Shown in pieces: positions 35,022 to 44,588 of a DNA stretch of 64,000 nucleotides; the first letter of the stretch is position 1; each line of letters opens with the position of its first letter. The position numbers and the translations under genes are program-made. Source of the stretch: Zhihengliuella sp. (GTDB taxonomy: Bacteria > Actinomycetota > Actinomycetes > Actinomycetales > Micrococcaceae); NCBI RefSeq assembly GCF_031178195.1, contig NZ_JAPSJL010000001.1, positions 451,275-515,274 on the forward strand, given 5' to 3'. The notes under the pieces are model-generated. The model did not search any database and had not been told where the DNA came from. It worked only from the letters and a program-made list of their open reading frames with translations.

Positions 35022-36824
35022 GTGACTACGCCCGATACGAATACCGCGCTTCGCGCCGACGGCCCGTGGTGGGCCGACGCCGTCATCTACCAGGTGTATC
35101 CGCGCTCGTTCGCCGACTCCAGCCGCGACGGCATGGGCGACCTGGGTGGCGTCACCCAGCGGCTGCCCTACCTGAAGCGCCTGGGCGTGGACGCGGTCTG
35201 GCTCTCCCCGTTCTACAGGTCCCCGCAGGCGGACGCCGGCTACGACGTCGCCGACTACCGCGACGTCGACCCGCTCTTCGGCACCCTCGAGGACTTCGAC
35301 GCGATGCTCGCGGAGGCGCACGGCCTCGGCATCCGCATCATCGTGGACCTCGTCCCCAACCACACCTCGGACGAGCACGTCTGGTTCCAGGAGGCGCTGG
35401 CCGCCGGACCGGACTCCCCCGAGCGCGACCGGTACATCTTCCGCGACGGGCGGGGCGAGGACGGCGGCGAGCCGCCGAACAACTGGCAGTCCGTCTTCGG
35501 CGGCCCCGCGTGGACGCGCGTCCACGACGGGAAGGGGATCCCCGGGCAGTGGTACCTGCACCTGTTCGACTCGAAGCAGCCGGACCTCAACTGGGGCAAC
35601 GCCGACGTCCGGGCCGAGATGGAGGACATCCTGCGGTTCTGGCTGGACCGCGGCGTCGACGGCTTCCGGGTGGATGTCGCGCACGGCATGGTCAAGGCGG
35701 AGGGCCTGCCGGACTGGTCGCAGAAGGTCGCGATGGTTGGCGGCGACACCGGAGCGGAGCCGGACGGCTCCCACGTCGAGACTACGGAGAGGTCGGAGGA
35801 CCTCCCCCCGGAGGATCGGGACGTCCCCCAGGTCCCCGAGAAGAACATGACGCCGTCCGGCGACGCCACGCCGCCGTACTTCGACCAGGAGGGGGTCCAC
35901 GAGATCTACCGGTCCTGGCACCGGGTGCTCTCCGAGTACGACGGCGACCGCATGATGGTCGCCGAGGCGTGGGTGGAGCCCATGAGCCGCCTGTTCCGCT
36001 ACGTGCGCAGCGACGAGATGCAGCAGGCCTTCAACTTCGGCTTCCTCCTGGCCGGCTGGAACGCCCGGAACATCGTCGAGAACGTCTCCGAGACGCTCAC
36101 CGAGGCGGCCGCGGTCGACGCCCCGCCCACTTGGGTGCTCTCCAACCACGACATGGTCCGCCACCCCTCCCGCTTCGGCCTCGACGACCCGACGTCGTTC
36201 CCCAAGGGGATCTCGGCCGACGACGAGCAACCGGACGAGGAGCTGGGGCTGGCCCGCGGCCGCGCGGCCGCGATGGTGATGCTCGCCCTGCCCGGTTCGG
36301 CGTACGTCTACCAGGGCGACGAGCTCGGCCTACCCGAGCACACCACGCTCCCGGCCGAGGTGCGGCAGGACCCGAGCTTCTTCCGCACCCAGGGGGCCGA
36401 GCGCGGGCGCGACGGCTGCCGGGTCCCGCTGCCCTGGATCGCCGACGCGCCGGCGTACGGCTTCTCGGGCCCCGAGGGCGGCGAGGAGCCGTGGCTGCCG
36501 CAGCCGGAGAGCTTCGCCCGCTACGCCGCGGACCAGCAGGAGGACGTGCCCGGCTCGACGCTCGAGCTCTACCGGGAGCTGATCTCGGTGCGCGCGGACC
36601 GCGGGCTCGGCACGGGCAGCCTCGCGTGGCACGAGCTGAACGCGCCGGACGCCGGCATCCTGGCCTACACGAACGGCAGCGTGGTGGTGGTCGCCAACAT
36701 GGGCGGCGAGCCGATCGAGCTGCCGGCCGGCGAGCCGCTGCTCCTCGCCAGCTCCCCGGACGCCGTGGTGGAGTCCGACGGCGTCAACCGGCTCGCGCCC
36801 GACGCAGCGGTCTGGCTGGGCTGA
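35022..36824 (+). CDS. Glycoside hydrolase family 13 (α-glucosidase / oligo-1,6-glucosidase type)
   Basis: A 600-residue cytoplasmic α-amylase-superfamily enzyme that probably hydrolyses α-glucosides such as maltose, isomaltose or trehalose-related sugars. Barrel start WWADAVIYQVYPRSFADS (about 16-33), the QADAGYDVADY and VPNHTSDEHVWF regions, nucleophile Asp in GFRVDVAHGM (about 213-222), acid/base Glu in MVAEAWVEP (about 308-316) and LSNHDMVRH with the third carboxylate (about 371-379) are all present. An acidic insert (about 230-290) is typical of actinobacterial members. Exact substrate is not decidable. It starts with GTG at 35022 with GAGGGG upstream; a 22-bp terminator follows. Confidence 0.9.
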   Translation: MTTPDTNTALRADGPWWADAVIYQVYPRSFADSSRDGMGDLGGVTQRLPYLKRLGVDAVWLSPFYRSPQADAGYDVADYRDVDPLFGTLEDFDAMLAEAHGLGIRIIVDLVPNHTSDEHVWFQEALAAGPDSPERDRYIFRDGRGEDGGEPPNNWQSVFGGPAWTRVHDGKGIPGQWYLHLFDSKQPDLNWGNADVRAEMEDILRFWLDRGVDGFRVDVAHGMVKAEGLPDWSQKVAMVGGDTGAEPDGSHVETTERSEDLPPEDRDVPQVPEKNMTPSGDATPPYFDQEGVHEIYRSWHRVLSEYDGDRMMVAEAWVEPMSRLFRYVRSDEMQQAFNFGFLLAGWNARNIVENVSETLTEAAAVDAPPTWVLSNHDMVRHPSRFGLDDPTSFPKGISADDEQPDEELGLARGRAAAMVMLALPGSAYVYQGDELGLPEHTTLPAEVRQDPSFFRTQGAERGRDGCRVPLPWIADAPAYGFSGPEGGEEPWLPQPESFARYAADQQEDVPGSTLELYRELISVRADRGLGTGSLAWHELNAPDAGILAYTNGSVVVVANMGGEPIELPAGEPLLLASSPDAVVESDGVNRLAPDAAVWLG

Positions 36825-36846
36825 CCCGGGCACGCTCCACGCAGCG

Positions 36847-36896
36847 CAACGGCCGGTGGCCGGGAACCTCGCTCGGTTCCCGGCCACCGGCCGTTG
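36847..36896. terminator. 22-bp perfect bidirectional terminator
   Basis: 36847-36868 pairs without mismatch with 36875-36896 around a TCGCTC loop. It lies between the GH13 gene and the end of the convergent Asp23 operon and could stop transcription from both. Confidence 0.8.
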
Positions 36897-36969
36897 GACA
36901 GGACGAGGTCAGCGACGGACGCAGCAACGGGGCCGGACGGACCGGCGCGGCTCAGCGCACGCGTTCAGC

Positions 36970-37617
36970 TCAGCGGACCCGTTCGGCCCGGGACATGCGC
37001 GTCCGGGCGCCGGCCGCCAGATGGATGACCACGAGCGAGCTCCGCCCCAGGGCCGCATCGATCTCCTGCACGGTCTCCGAGATCTCGCGGGAGACCTGCA
37101 GCGGTGCGGCACCGAGGCGGGGCTGGACCTTGATCTGCAGGCCGGCGTCCCCGCCCGTCTCCCAGGTGGAGACGTGCGTCGACACGAGGTCCGTCCGGTC
37201 CGCCAGCGCCGCCTTCACGGCCTGCTCCGGCACTGCCGCGCCGAGCTCGACGGCGCCGGGCGTCGACGTCACGGGCCCGGACGGCGTCCCCTCCGCGCCC
37301 GACCCGGGGAAGTAGGCCTCGGCGAAGACGCCGGTCCGCCCCTTGCCCTGCACGGCGATCCAGCCGACCATGAGCAGCACGATGCCGATGAGCGCGATGA
37401 CGACGACGATCCAGATCCACGAGGTGGTCTGCCCCGCCATGGCGGTCTCGCGGAGCCCGTACTCGACGCTCTCCCCCACGGCCTCGGCGAGCTCGCGCCA
37501 GCCGGCCGCATAGCGCGGGAGCGAGGAGACGAGCAGCCCGTGGAGGCCGACGGCCGTGAAGAGCAGGCCGATGATGACGAGCAGGGTGCGGTTGAGTCCG
37601 CGCGGCGTCTGATTCAC
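36970..37617 (-). CDS. AmaP-like membrane protein of Asp23 operon
   Basis: A 215-residue protein with two N-terminal membrane segments (TLLVIIGLLFTAVGLHGLLV and TSSWIWIVVVIALIGIVLLMVGW) and a C-terminal soluble β/α domain of about 90 residues resembling the Asp23 fold (TSTHVSTWETGGDAGLQIKV... HLAAGAR). This is the arrangement of the alkaline-shock membrane anchor AmaP, which ties Asp23 to the membrane. Starts with GTG at 37617, 10 bases after the DUF6286 gene. Last gene of a five-gene operon. Confidence 0.75.
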   Translation of the reverse strand: MNQTPRGLNRTLLVIIGLLFTAVGLHGLLVSSLPRYAAGWRELAEAVGESVEYGLRETAMAGQTTSWIWIVVVIALIGIVLLMVGWIAVQGKGRTGVFAEAYFPGSGAEGTPSGPVTSTPGAVELGAAVPEQAVKAALADRTDLVSTHVSTWETGGDAGLQIKVQPRLGAAPLQVSREISETVQEIDAALGRSSLVVIHLAAGARTRMSRAERVR

Positions 37618-37627
37618 GGGGCGCTCC

Positions 37628-38239
37628 TCACTGTCCGACCACGCCGGACTCGGAGATGCGGACGCTGACCTTGGGCAGCGGGTCGACGAGGTTCCGGACC
37701 AGCTCGTCCTCGACGGCCTTCTGGATGGCGTCGGCCCGGAGCCGGATCCCCGACGTCGGACGGACGTTCACGTCCACCATGGTGTGCCCGACGACGACCA
37801 TCACCTGCTCGGGGCTGACGTTGGCCTCCGTCCGGGCGCGGCGCGCGAGGGTCGCGGCGATCACCTCGTGGTCCACCAGCACGATGGCGCGGTCGTTCGG
37901 CAGGATCCTGCGCGCCTTGCGCCCGGGCAGGACCCCCTGCAGGAGGAAGTACAGGCCGAGCAGCAGGACCAGCAGGCTGGCCAGGGGCAGCAGGACGGGG
38001 TCCGCCCCGCGCGGCAGCCCGGCGAACCAGTCCCACCACTGACCGGGCGACTTGATCCAGATGTCCTGGCCGATCGACTTCATCGCGGCCTCGAACATGA
38101 AGTACAGGCAGATCGCCGCCACGACGAGCGCCGCGACGATGGACGCGAACGAGCGCGGGGAGCGCAACTGCCGTCGCGCGATCCGCTGGCGCTCCCGCTC
38201 GGCGTTCTGCTCCTGCCGGTCCGGCTGGTCGGGCATCAC
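37628..38239 (-). CDS. DUF6286-type membrane protein of Asp23 operon
   Basis: A 203-residue protein: basic N-terminus (ERERQRIARRQLRSPRSFAS), membrane segment IVAALVVAAICLYFMFEAAM, a second segment PLASLLVLLLGLYFLLQGVLPG, then a soluble domain with RRARTEANVSPEQVMVVVGHTMVDVNVRP. This matches the actinobacterial DUF6286 group found in Asp23/Gls24 operons. The start is GTG at 38239 (ATG at 38236 is equally possible); it overlaps the previous stop in GTGATG. Presumed role is envelope stress or cell-envelope homeostasis with its operon partners. Confidence 0.78.
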   Translation of the reverse strand: MMPDQPDRQEQNAERERQRIARRQLRSPRSFASIVAALVVAAICLYFMFEAAMKSIGQDIWIKSPGQWWDWFAGLPRGADPVLLPLASLLVLLLGLYFLLQGVLPGRKARRILPNDRAIVLVDHEVIAATLARRARTEANVSPEQVMVVVGHTMVDVNVRPTSGIRLRADAIQKAVEDELVRNLVDPLPKVSVRISESGVVGQ

Positions 38240-38583
38240 ACGGTCCTCCCCTCGGTGCGTCCGGTGCGGTGTCGATGCCCCGGCAGGACCAGCCCGGTCA
38301 CGCGCACGTCGATGCGGCTGACCTCGGAGCCGGTCAGCCGCGTGAACCCGGCGCGGATCTCGTCCCGAGTGCGCACGGCGCGATCCCAGACGCTGCCGCT
38401 CCCCGCCCCGGGCGCATGCAGGGGCAGGGGGAGGTTGATCCCGATGGCCAGTCGGCCGAGGTCGTCGTCGAGCACCACGTTGATCCGCCCCGGCGGCACC
38501 TGGAACAGGTCGGACGCGATCGCCTTCGCGACGCCGCTGAGCGCCTGCGTGCTGATACGCGTGTGCCCCGCGAGAGGACTCAC
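38236..38583 (-). CDS. Small Asp23-related soluble protein
   Basis: A 115-residue protein starting with GTG at 38583 that overlaps the stop of the small membrane-protein gene by 4 bases (GTGA). Content: VAKAIASDLFQVPPGRINVVLDDDLGRLAIGINLPLP, then SVWDRAVRTRDEIRAGFTRLTGSEVSRIDVRVTGL, a β-α-β arrangement like the conserved half of Asp23 family members (given here in parts not exceeding the family motif). It has no membrane segment. The ORF continues upstream in frame to 38871 but that portion overlaps two genes and lacks coding character. Confidence 0.7.
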   Translation of the reverse strand: MSPLAGHTRISTQALSGVAKAIASDLFQVPPGRINVVLDDDLGRLAIGINLPLPLHAPGAGSGSVWDRAVRTRDEIRAGFTRLTGSEVSRIDVRVTGLVLPGHRHRTGRTEGRTV

Positions 38584-38789
38584 GAAGACGACCGCCGTCC
38601 CGTCAGCAGCTCCCAGAACTTCCGGGCGTCGATGCGCCCGTCGACCATGCGCGCGATCAGCACGCCGACGAGCAGGAAGAGGGCCATGAGCACGAAGCCG
38701 CCGATCCCGTGCTCCAGTGCGGACCAGGCCAGGGCGATCGCCACGATCAGGCTGACGGCGACGGGCGGAAGCGGTGTCGGGTAGTTCAT
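38580..38789 (-). CDS. Small integral membrane protein of Asp23 operon
   Basis: A 69-residue protein with two hydrophobic helices (VAVSLIVAIALAWSALEHGI and GGFVLMALFLLVGVLIARMV) and a short basic tail (WELLTGRRSSS). Size, helices and position correspond to the small DUF2273-like proteins of Asp23 operons. It overlaps the Asp23 stop by 4 bases upstream (ATGA) and the next gene by 4 bases downstream, so translation through the operon is coupled. Confidence 0.72.
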   Translation of the reverse strand: MNYPTPLPPVAVSLIVAIALAWSALEHGIGGFVLMALFLLVGVLIARMVDGRIDARKFWELLTGRRSSS

Positions 38790-39259
38790 GCGGTCTCTCC
38801 CTTGGACGGGTGGGGCTCGACGGACTGGCCGCCGGCGGGCGGCGGCAATTGGATGTCGCCGATCTCCACATTCACCTCGATGACGCGGAGCCCGGTCAGC
38901 TCCTCGACGGAGGAGTACACGGCGGCCCGGACGTCGTCCGCGATCTCGTGCAGCGGACGGCCGTACTCGGCCGTGAGGACGACGTCGACGGCCACCTCGA
39001 CCCGGCCGACCTCCACGCTGACGCCGGCCGTGGACTCGTTGGCGCCGGCGACGCGGCCGCGCAGGGCCCCGAGCGCCCGCCCGGCTCCCGTGCCGAGCGA
39101 GTAGACGCCCGGCACCGTGCGGACGGCGGCGGCCGCCACGCGTGCGACGGCGGCCTCGGAGATGGTGGTGGACCCCGCGGGCGCCTCCGCGGCGGGGGCC
39201 CCCTCGAGGGGAGGGCCGGGGATCGAGGGATCCGGCCGTGCGGCATGGTTCTCCGGCAT
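38786..39259 (-). CDS. Asp23/Gls24 family envelope stress response protein
   Basis: A 157-residue Asp23-family protein. The conserved core begins at TTISEAAVARVAAAAVRTVPGVYSLG and continues with VSVEVGRVEVAVDVVLTAEYGRPLHEIADDVRAAVYSSVEELTGLRVIEVNVEIGDI (quoted in parts; about 30-135). In Gram-positives such proteins form a membrane-associated layer and respond to cell-wall stress. The ATG at 39259 has a GGCAGGG site; an ATG at 39304 lacks one. First gene of a five-gene minus-strand operon with 4-base overlaps between the first four genes. Confidence 0.88.
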   Translation of the reverse strand: MPENHAARPDPSIPGPPLEGAPAAEAPAGSTTISEAAVARVAAAAVRTVPGVYSLGTGAGRALGALRGRVAGANESTAGVSVEVGRVEVAVDVVLTAEYGRPLHEIADDVRAAVYSSVEELTGLRVIEVNVEIGDIQLPPPAGGQSVEPHPSKGETA

Positions 39260-39367
39260 GCGCTCGCCCTGCCTTTCAGGATCGTCGCCCAACGTCTGGT
39301 GCATCACGCCCAGCCTACCGTCCACTCCTGCAGGACAGGGGGCCGCCGCGGGCCGGGGGGTCATGCG

Positions 39368-39410
39368 AAAAGCCCCCCGCCATCCGCTGCTGCGGATTGC
39401 GAGGGGCTTT
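39368..39410 (-). terminator. Rho-independent terminator of the tRNA run
   Basis: On the minus strand, AAAGCCCC...GGGGCTTTT with inner AATCCGC/GCGGAT pairing forms a stem ending in four T, 6 bases after tRNA-Phe. It separates the tRNA genes from the Asp23 operon. Confidence 0.85.
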
Positions 39411-39415
39411 CAAGC

Positions 39416-39491
39416 TGGTGGCTCCGACCGGCGTCGATCCGGTGACCTTTCGATTTTCAGTCGAACGCTCTACCAACTGAGCTACAGAGCC
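39416..39491 (-). tRNA. tRNA-Phe (GAA)
   Basis: Minus-strand cloverleaf of 76 bases with acceptor GGCTCTG/CGGAGCC, anticodon loop CTGAAAA (anticodon GAA), TTCGA-type T loop variant GATCGAC, discriminator A and an encoded CCA at the 3' end. Third of three tRNAs in order of transcription. Confidence 0.96.
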
Positions 39492-39542
39492 TGGCATCAT
39501 CTTCGATGATCACCGAGATCTTCCGTTGCCGGAACATCCAAG

Positions 39543-39616
39543 CGACCCTGACGGGACTTGAACCCGCGACCTCCGCCGTGACAGGGCGGCGCGCTAACCA
39601 ACTGCGCTACAGGGCC
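39543..39616 (-). tRNA. tRNA-Asp (GTC)
   Basis: 74-base cloverleaf with acceptor GGCCCTG/CAGGGTC (one G-T pair), anticodon loop CTGTCAC (GTC) and T loop GGGTTCAAGTCCC. Discriminator G; CCA is not encoded. Confidence 0.96.
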
Positions 39617-39714
39617 TTGCAGTGTTTACGAGGACCAGCCTCGCTCACAAGACCTAAACCCTACCAGAGTCTTCTCGAGCTTCGCAACTCTGACTTGGTG
39701 TGATTCAGGTCTCG

Positions 39715-39787
<73 letters not shown>

Positions 39788-39899
39788 CGGACGCAGCCCG
39801 ATCGCTCGCGCTGTGAACCCACACAACTATAGGGCAGACGTTCTGGCAACGCCAAAAAGCCGCGCGGACCCGCGCGCGGGCAGTTTAAACGAGGGCGGC

Positions 39900-39905
39900 T
39901 AGAGT
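39900..39905 (+). promoter_or_regulatory. -10 element of leaderless zincin gene promoter
   Basis: TAGAGT ends 6 bases before the ATG at 39912. Confidence 0.45.
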
Positions 39906-39911
39906 CGTCCC

Positions 39912-40283
39912 ATGCCGTTCCAGATGACCGACGACGACTTCGAGGCCGCCGTCGACGCGGCCCTCGGCTCCATCCCCGGGGAGCTGCTGGACATGATGGA
40001 CAACGTGGCCATCTTCATCGAGGACCGCTACGTCCCCCAGCCGGGCGAGGACCCGGAGACGGTCCTGCTCGGACTGTACGACGGCGTGCCGCTCACCGAG
40101 CGCGGGATGGACTGGGGCGGCGTGAGCATGCCGGACCGGATCTTCATCTACAAGGACGCGATCCTGGATCTCTGCGAGTCGGAGCACGAGGTGGTGGAGG
40201 AGATCGGCATCACCGTGGTCCACGAGATCGCCCACCACTTCGGGATCGACGACGAGCGGCTCCACACCCTCGGCTGGGGCTGA
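39912..40283 (+). CDS. Zincin-like metallopeptidase family protein
   Basis: A 123-residue protein of the small possible-zincin family common in actinobacteria (PF06262 type). The HEIAHHFGIDDERLHTLGWG segment supplies HExxHxxG with a following Asp/Glu (about 103-116), the predicted zinc site. No signal peptide; acidic. Proteolysis has not been shown for the family, so the activity is inferred. The ATG at 39912 is 6 bases after a -10-like hexamer; an ATG at 39924 is the alternative. Confidence 0.83.
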   Translation: MPFQMTDDDFEAAVDAALGSIPGELLDMMDNVAIFIEDRYVPQPGEDPETVLLGLYDGVPLTERGMDWGGVSMPDRIFIYKDAILDLCESEHEVVEEIGITVVHEIAHHFGIDDERLHTLGWG

Positions 40284-40313
40284 ATCCGATCGACGGCGGC
40301 CGCCGGGCGACGG

Positions 40314-40328
40314 CCGGGGACTCCCCGG
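40314..40328 (+). terminator. Possible GC-rich hairpin after zincin gene
   Basis: CCGGGG and CCCCGG around a 3-base ACT loop, 30 bases after the stop, within a GC-rich stretch. No T run. Confidence 0.3.
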
Positions 40329-40416
40329 GGGGCCGACGTCGCGCGGGCCGCCGGACACGCTTGGGTCACGAAATGACACCGCTGTGATTCGTGTGGCGCG
40401 TGATCTTACTGTTGCC

Positions 40417-40433
40417 TGTGATGCGACTGTGAC
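40417..40433 (+). promoter_or_regulatory. TGTGAT-N5-TGTGAC direct repeat upstream of NlpC/P60 gene
   Basis: Two TGTGA half-sites 11 bases apart, in the spacing used by OmpR-family response regulators such as WalR (TGTWAH-N5-TGTWAH). Another TGTGAT lies at 40383-40388. In actinobacteria, MtrA controls wall hydrolases of this kind; assignment is inferred. Confidence 0.4.
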
Positions 40434-40521
40434 ATATGGTCGCTTACGGTGTGTCACCCTTGACCACCACTGGGACGGCCCGCGCCGACCCAGACGGCAC
40501 GTCACTCGATGGGGATTCTCT

Positions 40522-42174
40522 ATGGCGCAGCGGAACGTACTCGTTACAGCTCTGTGCTCTTTGGCCATGGTCGCCGGCACCGCCCTGGCGGGCACGGCCG
40601 CCGTCGCCGCTCCGCACCAGCCCTCCGCCGTCGGCTCCTCGTTCGTGCCGGCGGTGCGCCTGCCCTCCGCCGAGGAGATCGAGGCCGCCAAGTCGGATCC
40701 CGCCCAGCTCGACGCCGTCGTCCAGCGCGTGGAGCAGGCCATCCTGGAGTCCAGCGCACGCCTCGGTGAGGCCGAGGCCTCCGCCCTCGTGCAGCAGGAG
40801 GCCGCCACGGCCGCGCAGGAGGCCCTCGCCGTCCAGACGGCGGCCGCCGAGGCGGCCCGCCAGAACGCCTCGAAGGCCGAGGAGTACTACAACGCCGTCA
40901 AGGAGCAGGTCGGCGAGCTCGCGAGCGACCTCTACCGCAACGGCGGCGTCAACCCGGCGGTCAACGCCCTGCTCACCCAGAACGACGAGTCCAACGACGT
41001 CCTCTACAAGACCGCGACCATGACGGCGCTGGCGTCCAACCGCGCCGACACGCTCGCCTCCGCCACGCAGGCCGCCCAGCTCTGGGAGCAGTGGCGCACC
41101 TACGCCTCCGAGGTGGAGCAGGCCGCAGCCGACGCCGCCGGCGTCAGCGAGGACGCCCTCGCCGCGGCAGAGCGGGAGCGCGCCGACTACGAGGCGGCGC
41201 TGACCGAGCAGCAGGAGGTCCGCACCCGGCTGGTGAACCAGCTGGCCGAGCTGCGCGCCACCACCGCGGCCGAGGAGTCGGCACGCATGGCGCAGGTCGA
41301 GGAGGAGCAGCGCGAGGCCGAGCTGACCGAGGCCATGGAGGTGGTCCCGGCCGCCGCCCCGGAGGCGCCCGCACCGGTCGCCGCCCCGGAGCTGCCGACT
41401 CCTCCGCCGGCCGTCCCCGCCGCGGCCCCGTCGAACACGATCGTCAACCGGCCGACCCCGCAGCCCGTCGCGGAACCTGCCGCCGAGCCCGCCGCCCAGG
41501 AGGCCAGCGCACCCCGGCCGGCACGCAGCGCCGCCCCGGCCCCCGCCCCGACGCGCGCGGCGGCCCCCACCCGTTCGGCCGCCCCGGCGGCCGCGCCGAC
41601 ACCGAAGCCGACCCCGCGCCCCACCCCGGCGCCGACGCGGACCGCAGCACCGGCACCGACGCCGACGCGCACGCAGGCACCGGCGCCCGCCCCCACCCGG
41701 ACGCAGGCCCCGGCCCCGGCCCCGGCCCCGGCCCCCAAGCCGAAGCCGAAGCCGGCCCCGAAGCCCGAGCCCGTCCAGCCCGTCGCGTCCGGCAGCAGCA
41801 AGGAGGCGGCGATCTCCTGGGCCCTCAACACGGCGGCCGACAACAGCAACACCTACGTCTACGGCGCCAACGGCCCGAGCCAGTGGGACTGCTCCAGCTT
41901 CACTCAGCGCGCGTTCGCCCAGTCCGGCATCTCCCTGCCGCGCGTCTCGGGCAGCCAGTACGCCGCCGGCACCAAGGTGCCGCTGAATCAGCTGCGCCGC
42001 GGCGACCTGGTCTTCTCCGCCAACTCGGGCGGCAGCATCTACCACGTCGCCATCTACCTGGGCAATGGCCAGGTGGTCCACGCGCGCAACCCCAACGTCT
42101 CGAAGGACCAGCAGATCTCCGTGACCTCGCTGGCGTACGTGAACAACATCGTCTCCTACGGCGTCCGCTACTGA
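40522..42174 (+). CDS. Secreted NlpC/P60 peptidoglycan endopeptidase (RipA-like)
   Basis: A 550-residue secreted cell-wall hydrolase. Signal peptide 1-29 (VLVTALCSLAMVAGTALAGTA, cleavage near AVAA). Residues about 45-275 are Ala/Glu/Gln-rich coiled coil; about 275-420 is a Pro/Ala/Thr-rich linker with PTRTQAPAPAP repeats and a KPKPKPAPKPEP end, suited to crossing the wall. The C-terminal about 115 residues are the NlpC/P60 domain with Cys in WDCSSFT, His in IYHVAIYLGNG and His in VVHARNP. It probably cleaves stem peptides during division. ATG 40522 follows GGGGAT; the frame upstream is not needed. Confidence 0.93.
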   Translation: MAQRNVLVTALCSLAMVAGTALAGTAAVAAPHQPSAVGSSFVPAVRLPSAEEIEAAKSDPAQLDAVVQRVEQAILESSARLGEAEASALVQQEAATAAQEALAVQTAAAEAARQNASKAEEYYNAVKEQVGELASDLYRNGGVNPAVNALLTQNDESNDVLYKTATMTALASNRADTLASATQAAQLWEQWRTYASEVEQAAADAAGVSEDALAAAERERADYEAALTEQQEVRTRLVNQLAELRATTAAEESARMAQVEEEQREAELTEAMEVVPAAAPEAPAPVAAPELPTPPPAVPAAAPSNTIVNRPTPQPVAEPAAEPAAQEASAPRPARSAAPAPAPTRAAAPTRSAAPAAAPTPKPTPRPTPAPTRTAAPAPTPTRTQAPAPAPTRTQAPAPAPAPAPKPKPKPAPKPEPVQPVASGSSKEAAISWALNTAADNSNTYVYGANGPSQWDCSSFTQRAFAQSGISLPRVSGSQYAAGTKVPLNQLRRGDLVFSANSGGSIYHVAIYLGNGQVVHARNPNVSKDQQISVTSLAYVNNIVSYGVRY

Positions 42175-42211
42175 TCTCCACAGGGTGGTCGACTCCGGCC
42201 GCCGCCGTGCC

Positions 42212-42217
42212 TAGGGT
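42212..42217 (+). promoter_or_regulatory. -10 element of leaderless flavoprotein promoter
   Basis: TAGGGT ends 6 bases before the ATG at 42224. Confidence 0.45.
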
Positions 42218-42223
42218 GAGGGC

Positions 42224-43309
42224 ATGAGCCGAATTGCAGTAGTGGGTGCAGGGATCATCGGTCTGGCGACGGCCTGGACGCTGCGCCGGCGGGGCGCCGA
42301 CGTCGTCCTCTACGAGTCCGGGACGCCCGGCGGCGGTCAGTCCGCCGGCGAGTCCCGGATCTTCCGGCACGCGCACGACGACGCCCGGCTGGCCGCGTTC
42401 GTCAGCCGCAGCCGGGCACTGTGGCGCGAGTGGGACCAGGCCTTCGGCCGGACGCTGATCTCCGGTGCCGGGGCCATCGCCCTCGGCGAGGCGATCGAGG
42501 ACAAGCTGCGGATCCTGGAGCGGGTCCCGGGAGTCCCGACGCGGCGCCTGGACCCGCAGGAGCTCTCCGAGCTGCTGCCCCTGCTGGCCGAGTACACCGG
42601 GCCGGCGATGCTCGACGTCGACGGCGGCACCATCCACACCCTCAGCGCGTTCGACGCGCTCACCGGGGCGCTCGCCGACGCCCTGGTGCGCGATCACGTC
42701 CTCTCCGTCCGGCACGCCGGGGCGGGGGCCGAGGTGCGCACCGGCACCGGCGTCGACACCTTCGACCACGTGGTCCTCTGCGCCGGTCGGGACACCGCCT
42801 GGCTGGCCCACGGCGCCGGGCTCGAGGTTCCGGTGGAGCTGAGCGCCCACGTGCGCGTCACGTTCGGCGTGCGCGAGCCCGCGGAGACTCCGCTGCCGAC
42901 GCTCCAGGACAGCAGCGGCGCCTTCGGCGAGGCCAGCATCTACGCCGCCCCGACCGAGGACAACCGCCGCTACTCCGTGGGCGTGAGCGGCTCCAACCCC
43001 GCCGCGACGGACGGGAGCCTGACCGACCCGTCCGAGCTCGAACGGCTCGCGGCCCGCGCGGCGGCCTACGTCTCGCGCGCCCTGCCCGGGCTCGACCCGG
43101 AGCCGCTGGAGTACGTGCACTGCTGGGTCACCAAGGCTCCGTGGGGCGAGGACGGCGTGGGCATCTGGTCCACCGGGCGGATCTCCGCCGCGGCCGGGCA
43201 CAACCTCTTCAAGCAGGCCCCCGCCTTGGGCGAGGCGCTGGCGGAGACGGCCCTGACCGGCGTCGTGCCCGAGCTCCTGCGCCCGGAGTCCCGACTCGGC
43301 GCGGCCTGA
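42224..43309 (+). CDS. FAD-dependent amine/sarcosine oxidase-like protein
   Basis: A 361-residue DAO-superfamily flavoprotein. The N-terminal IAVVGAGIIGLATAWTLRRRGADVVLYE (about 4-31, in two motifs) is the FAD Rossmann site, GQSAGESRIFRHAHDD (about 46-61) and the C-terminal AAGHNLFKQAPALGEALAE (about 327-345) match monomeric sarcosine/N-methylamino-acid oxidases. The usual covalent-FAD cysteine position cannot be confirmed: the C-terminal CWVTKAPWGEDGVGIW stretch contains a candidate. Substrate unknown. Transcribed alone, probably leaderless, and convergent with the monooxygenase operon. Confidence 0.85.
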   Translation: MSRIAVVGAGIIGLATAWTLRRRGADVVLYESGTPGGGQSAGESRIFRHAHDDARLAAFVSRSRALWREWDQAFGRTLISGAGAIALGEAIEDKLRILERVPGVPTRRLDPQELSELLPLLAEYTGPAMLDVDGGTIHTLSAFDALTGALADALVRDHVLSVRHAGAGAEVRTGTGVDTFDHVVLCAGRDTAWLAHGAGLEVPVELSAHVRVTFGVREPAETPLPTLQDSSGAFGEASIYAAPTEDNRRYSVGVSGSNPAATDGSLTDPSELERLAARAAAYVSRALPGLDPEPLEYVHCWVTKAPWGEDGVGIWSTGRISAAAGHNLFKQAPALGEALAETALTGVVPELLRPESRLGAA

Positions 43310-43367
43310 CACTGAGCCGGCCGACCCGCACCGCTCGAAAGACGCGACCCGACAGGCGAGCCGGACG

Positions 43368-44584
<1,217 letters not shown>

Positions 44585-44588
<4 letters not shown>

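Noticed and set aside
40284-40521. c-di-AMP (ydaO) riboswitch before the NlpC/P60 gene
   Set aside because: Actinobacterial RipA-like genes can have one, but the conserved purine-rich core is absent; only GC-rich hairpins and TGTGA repeats are seen.
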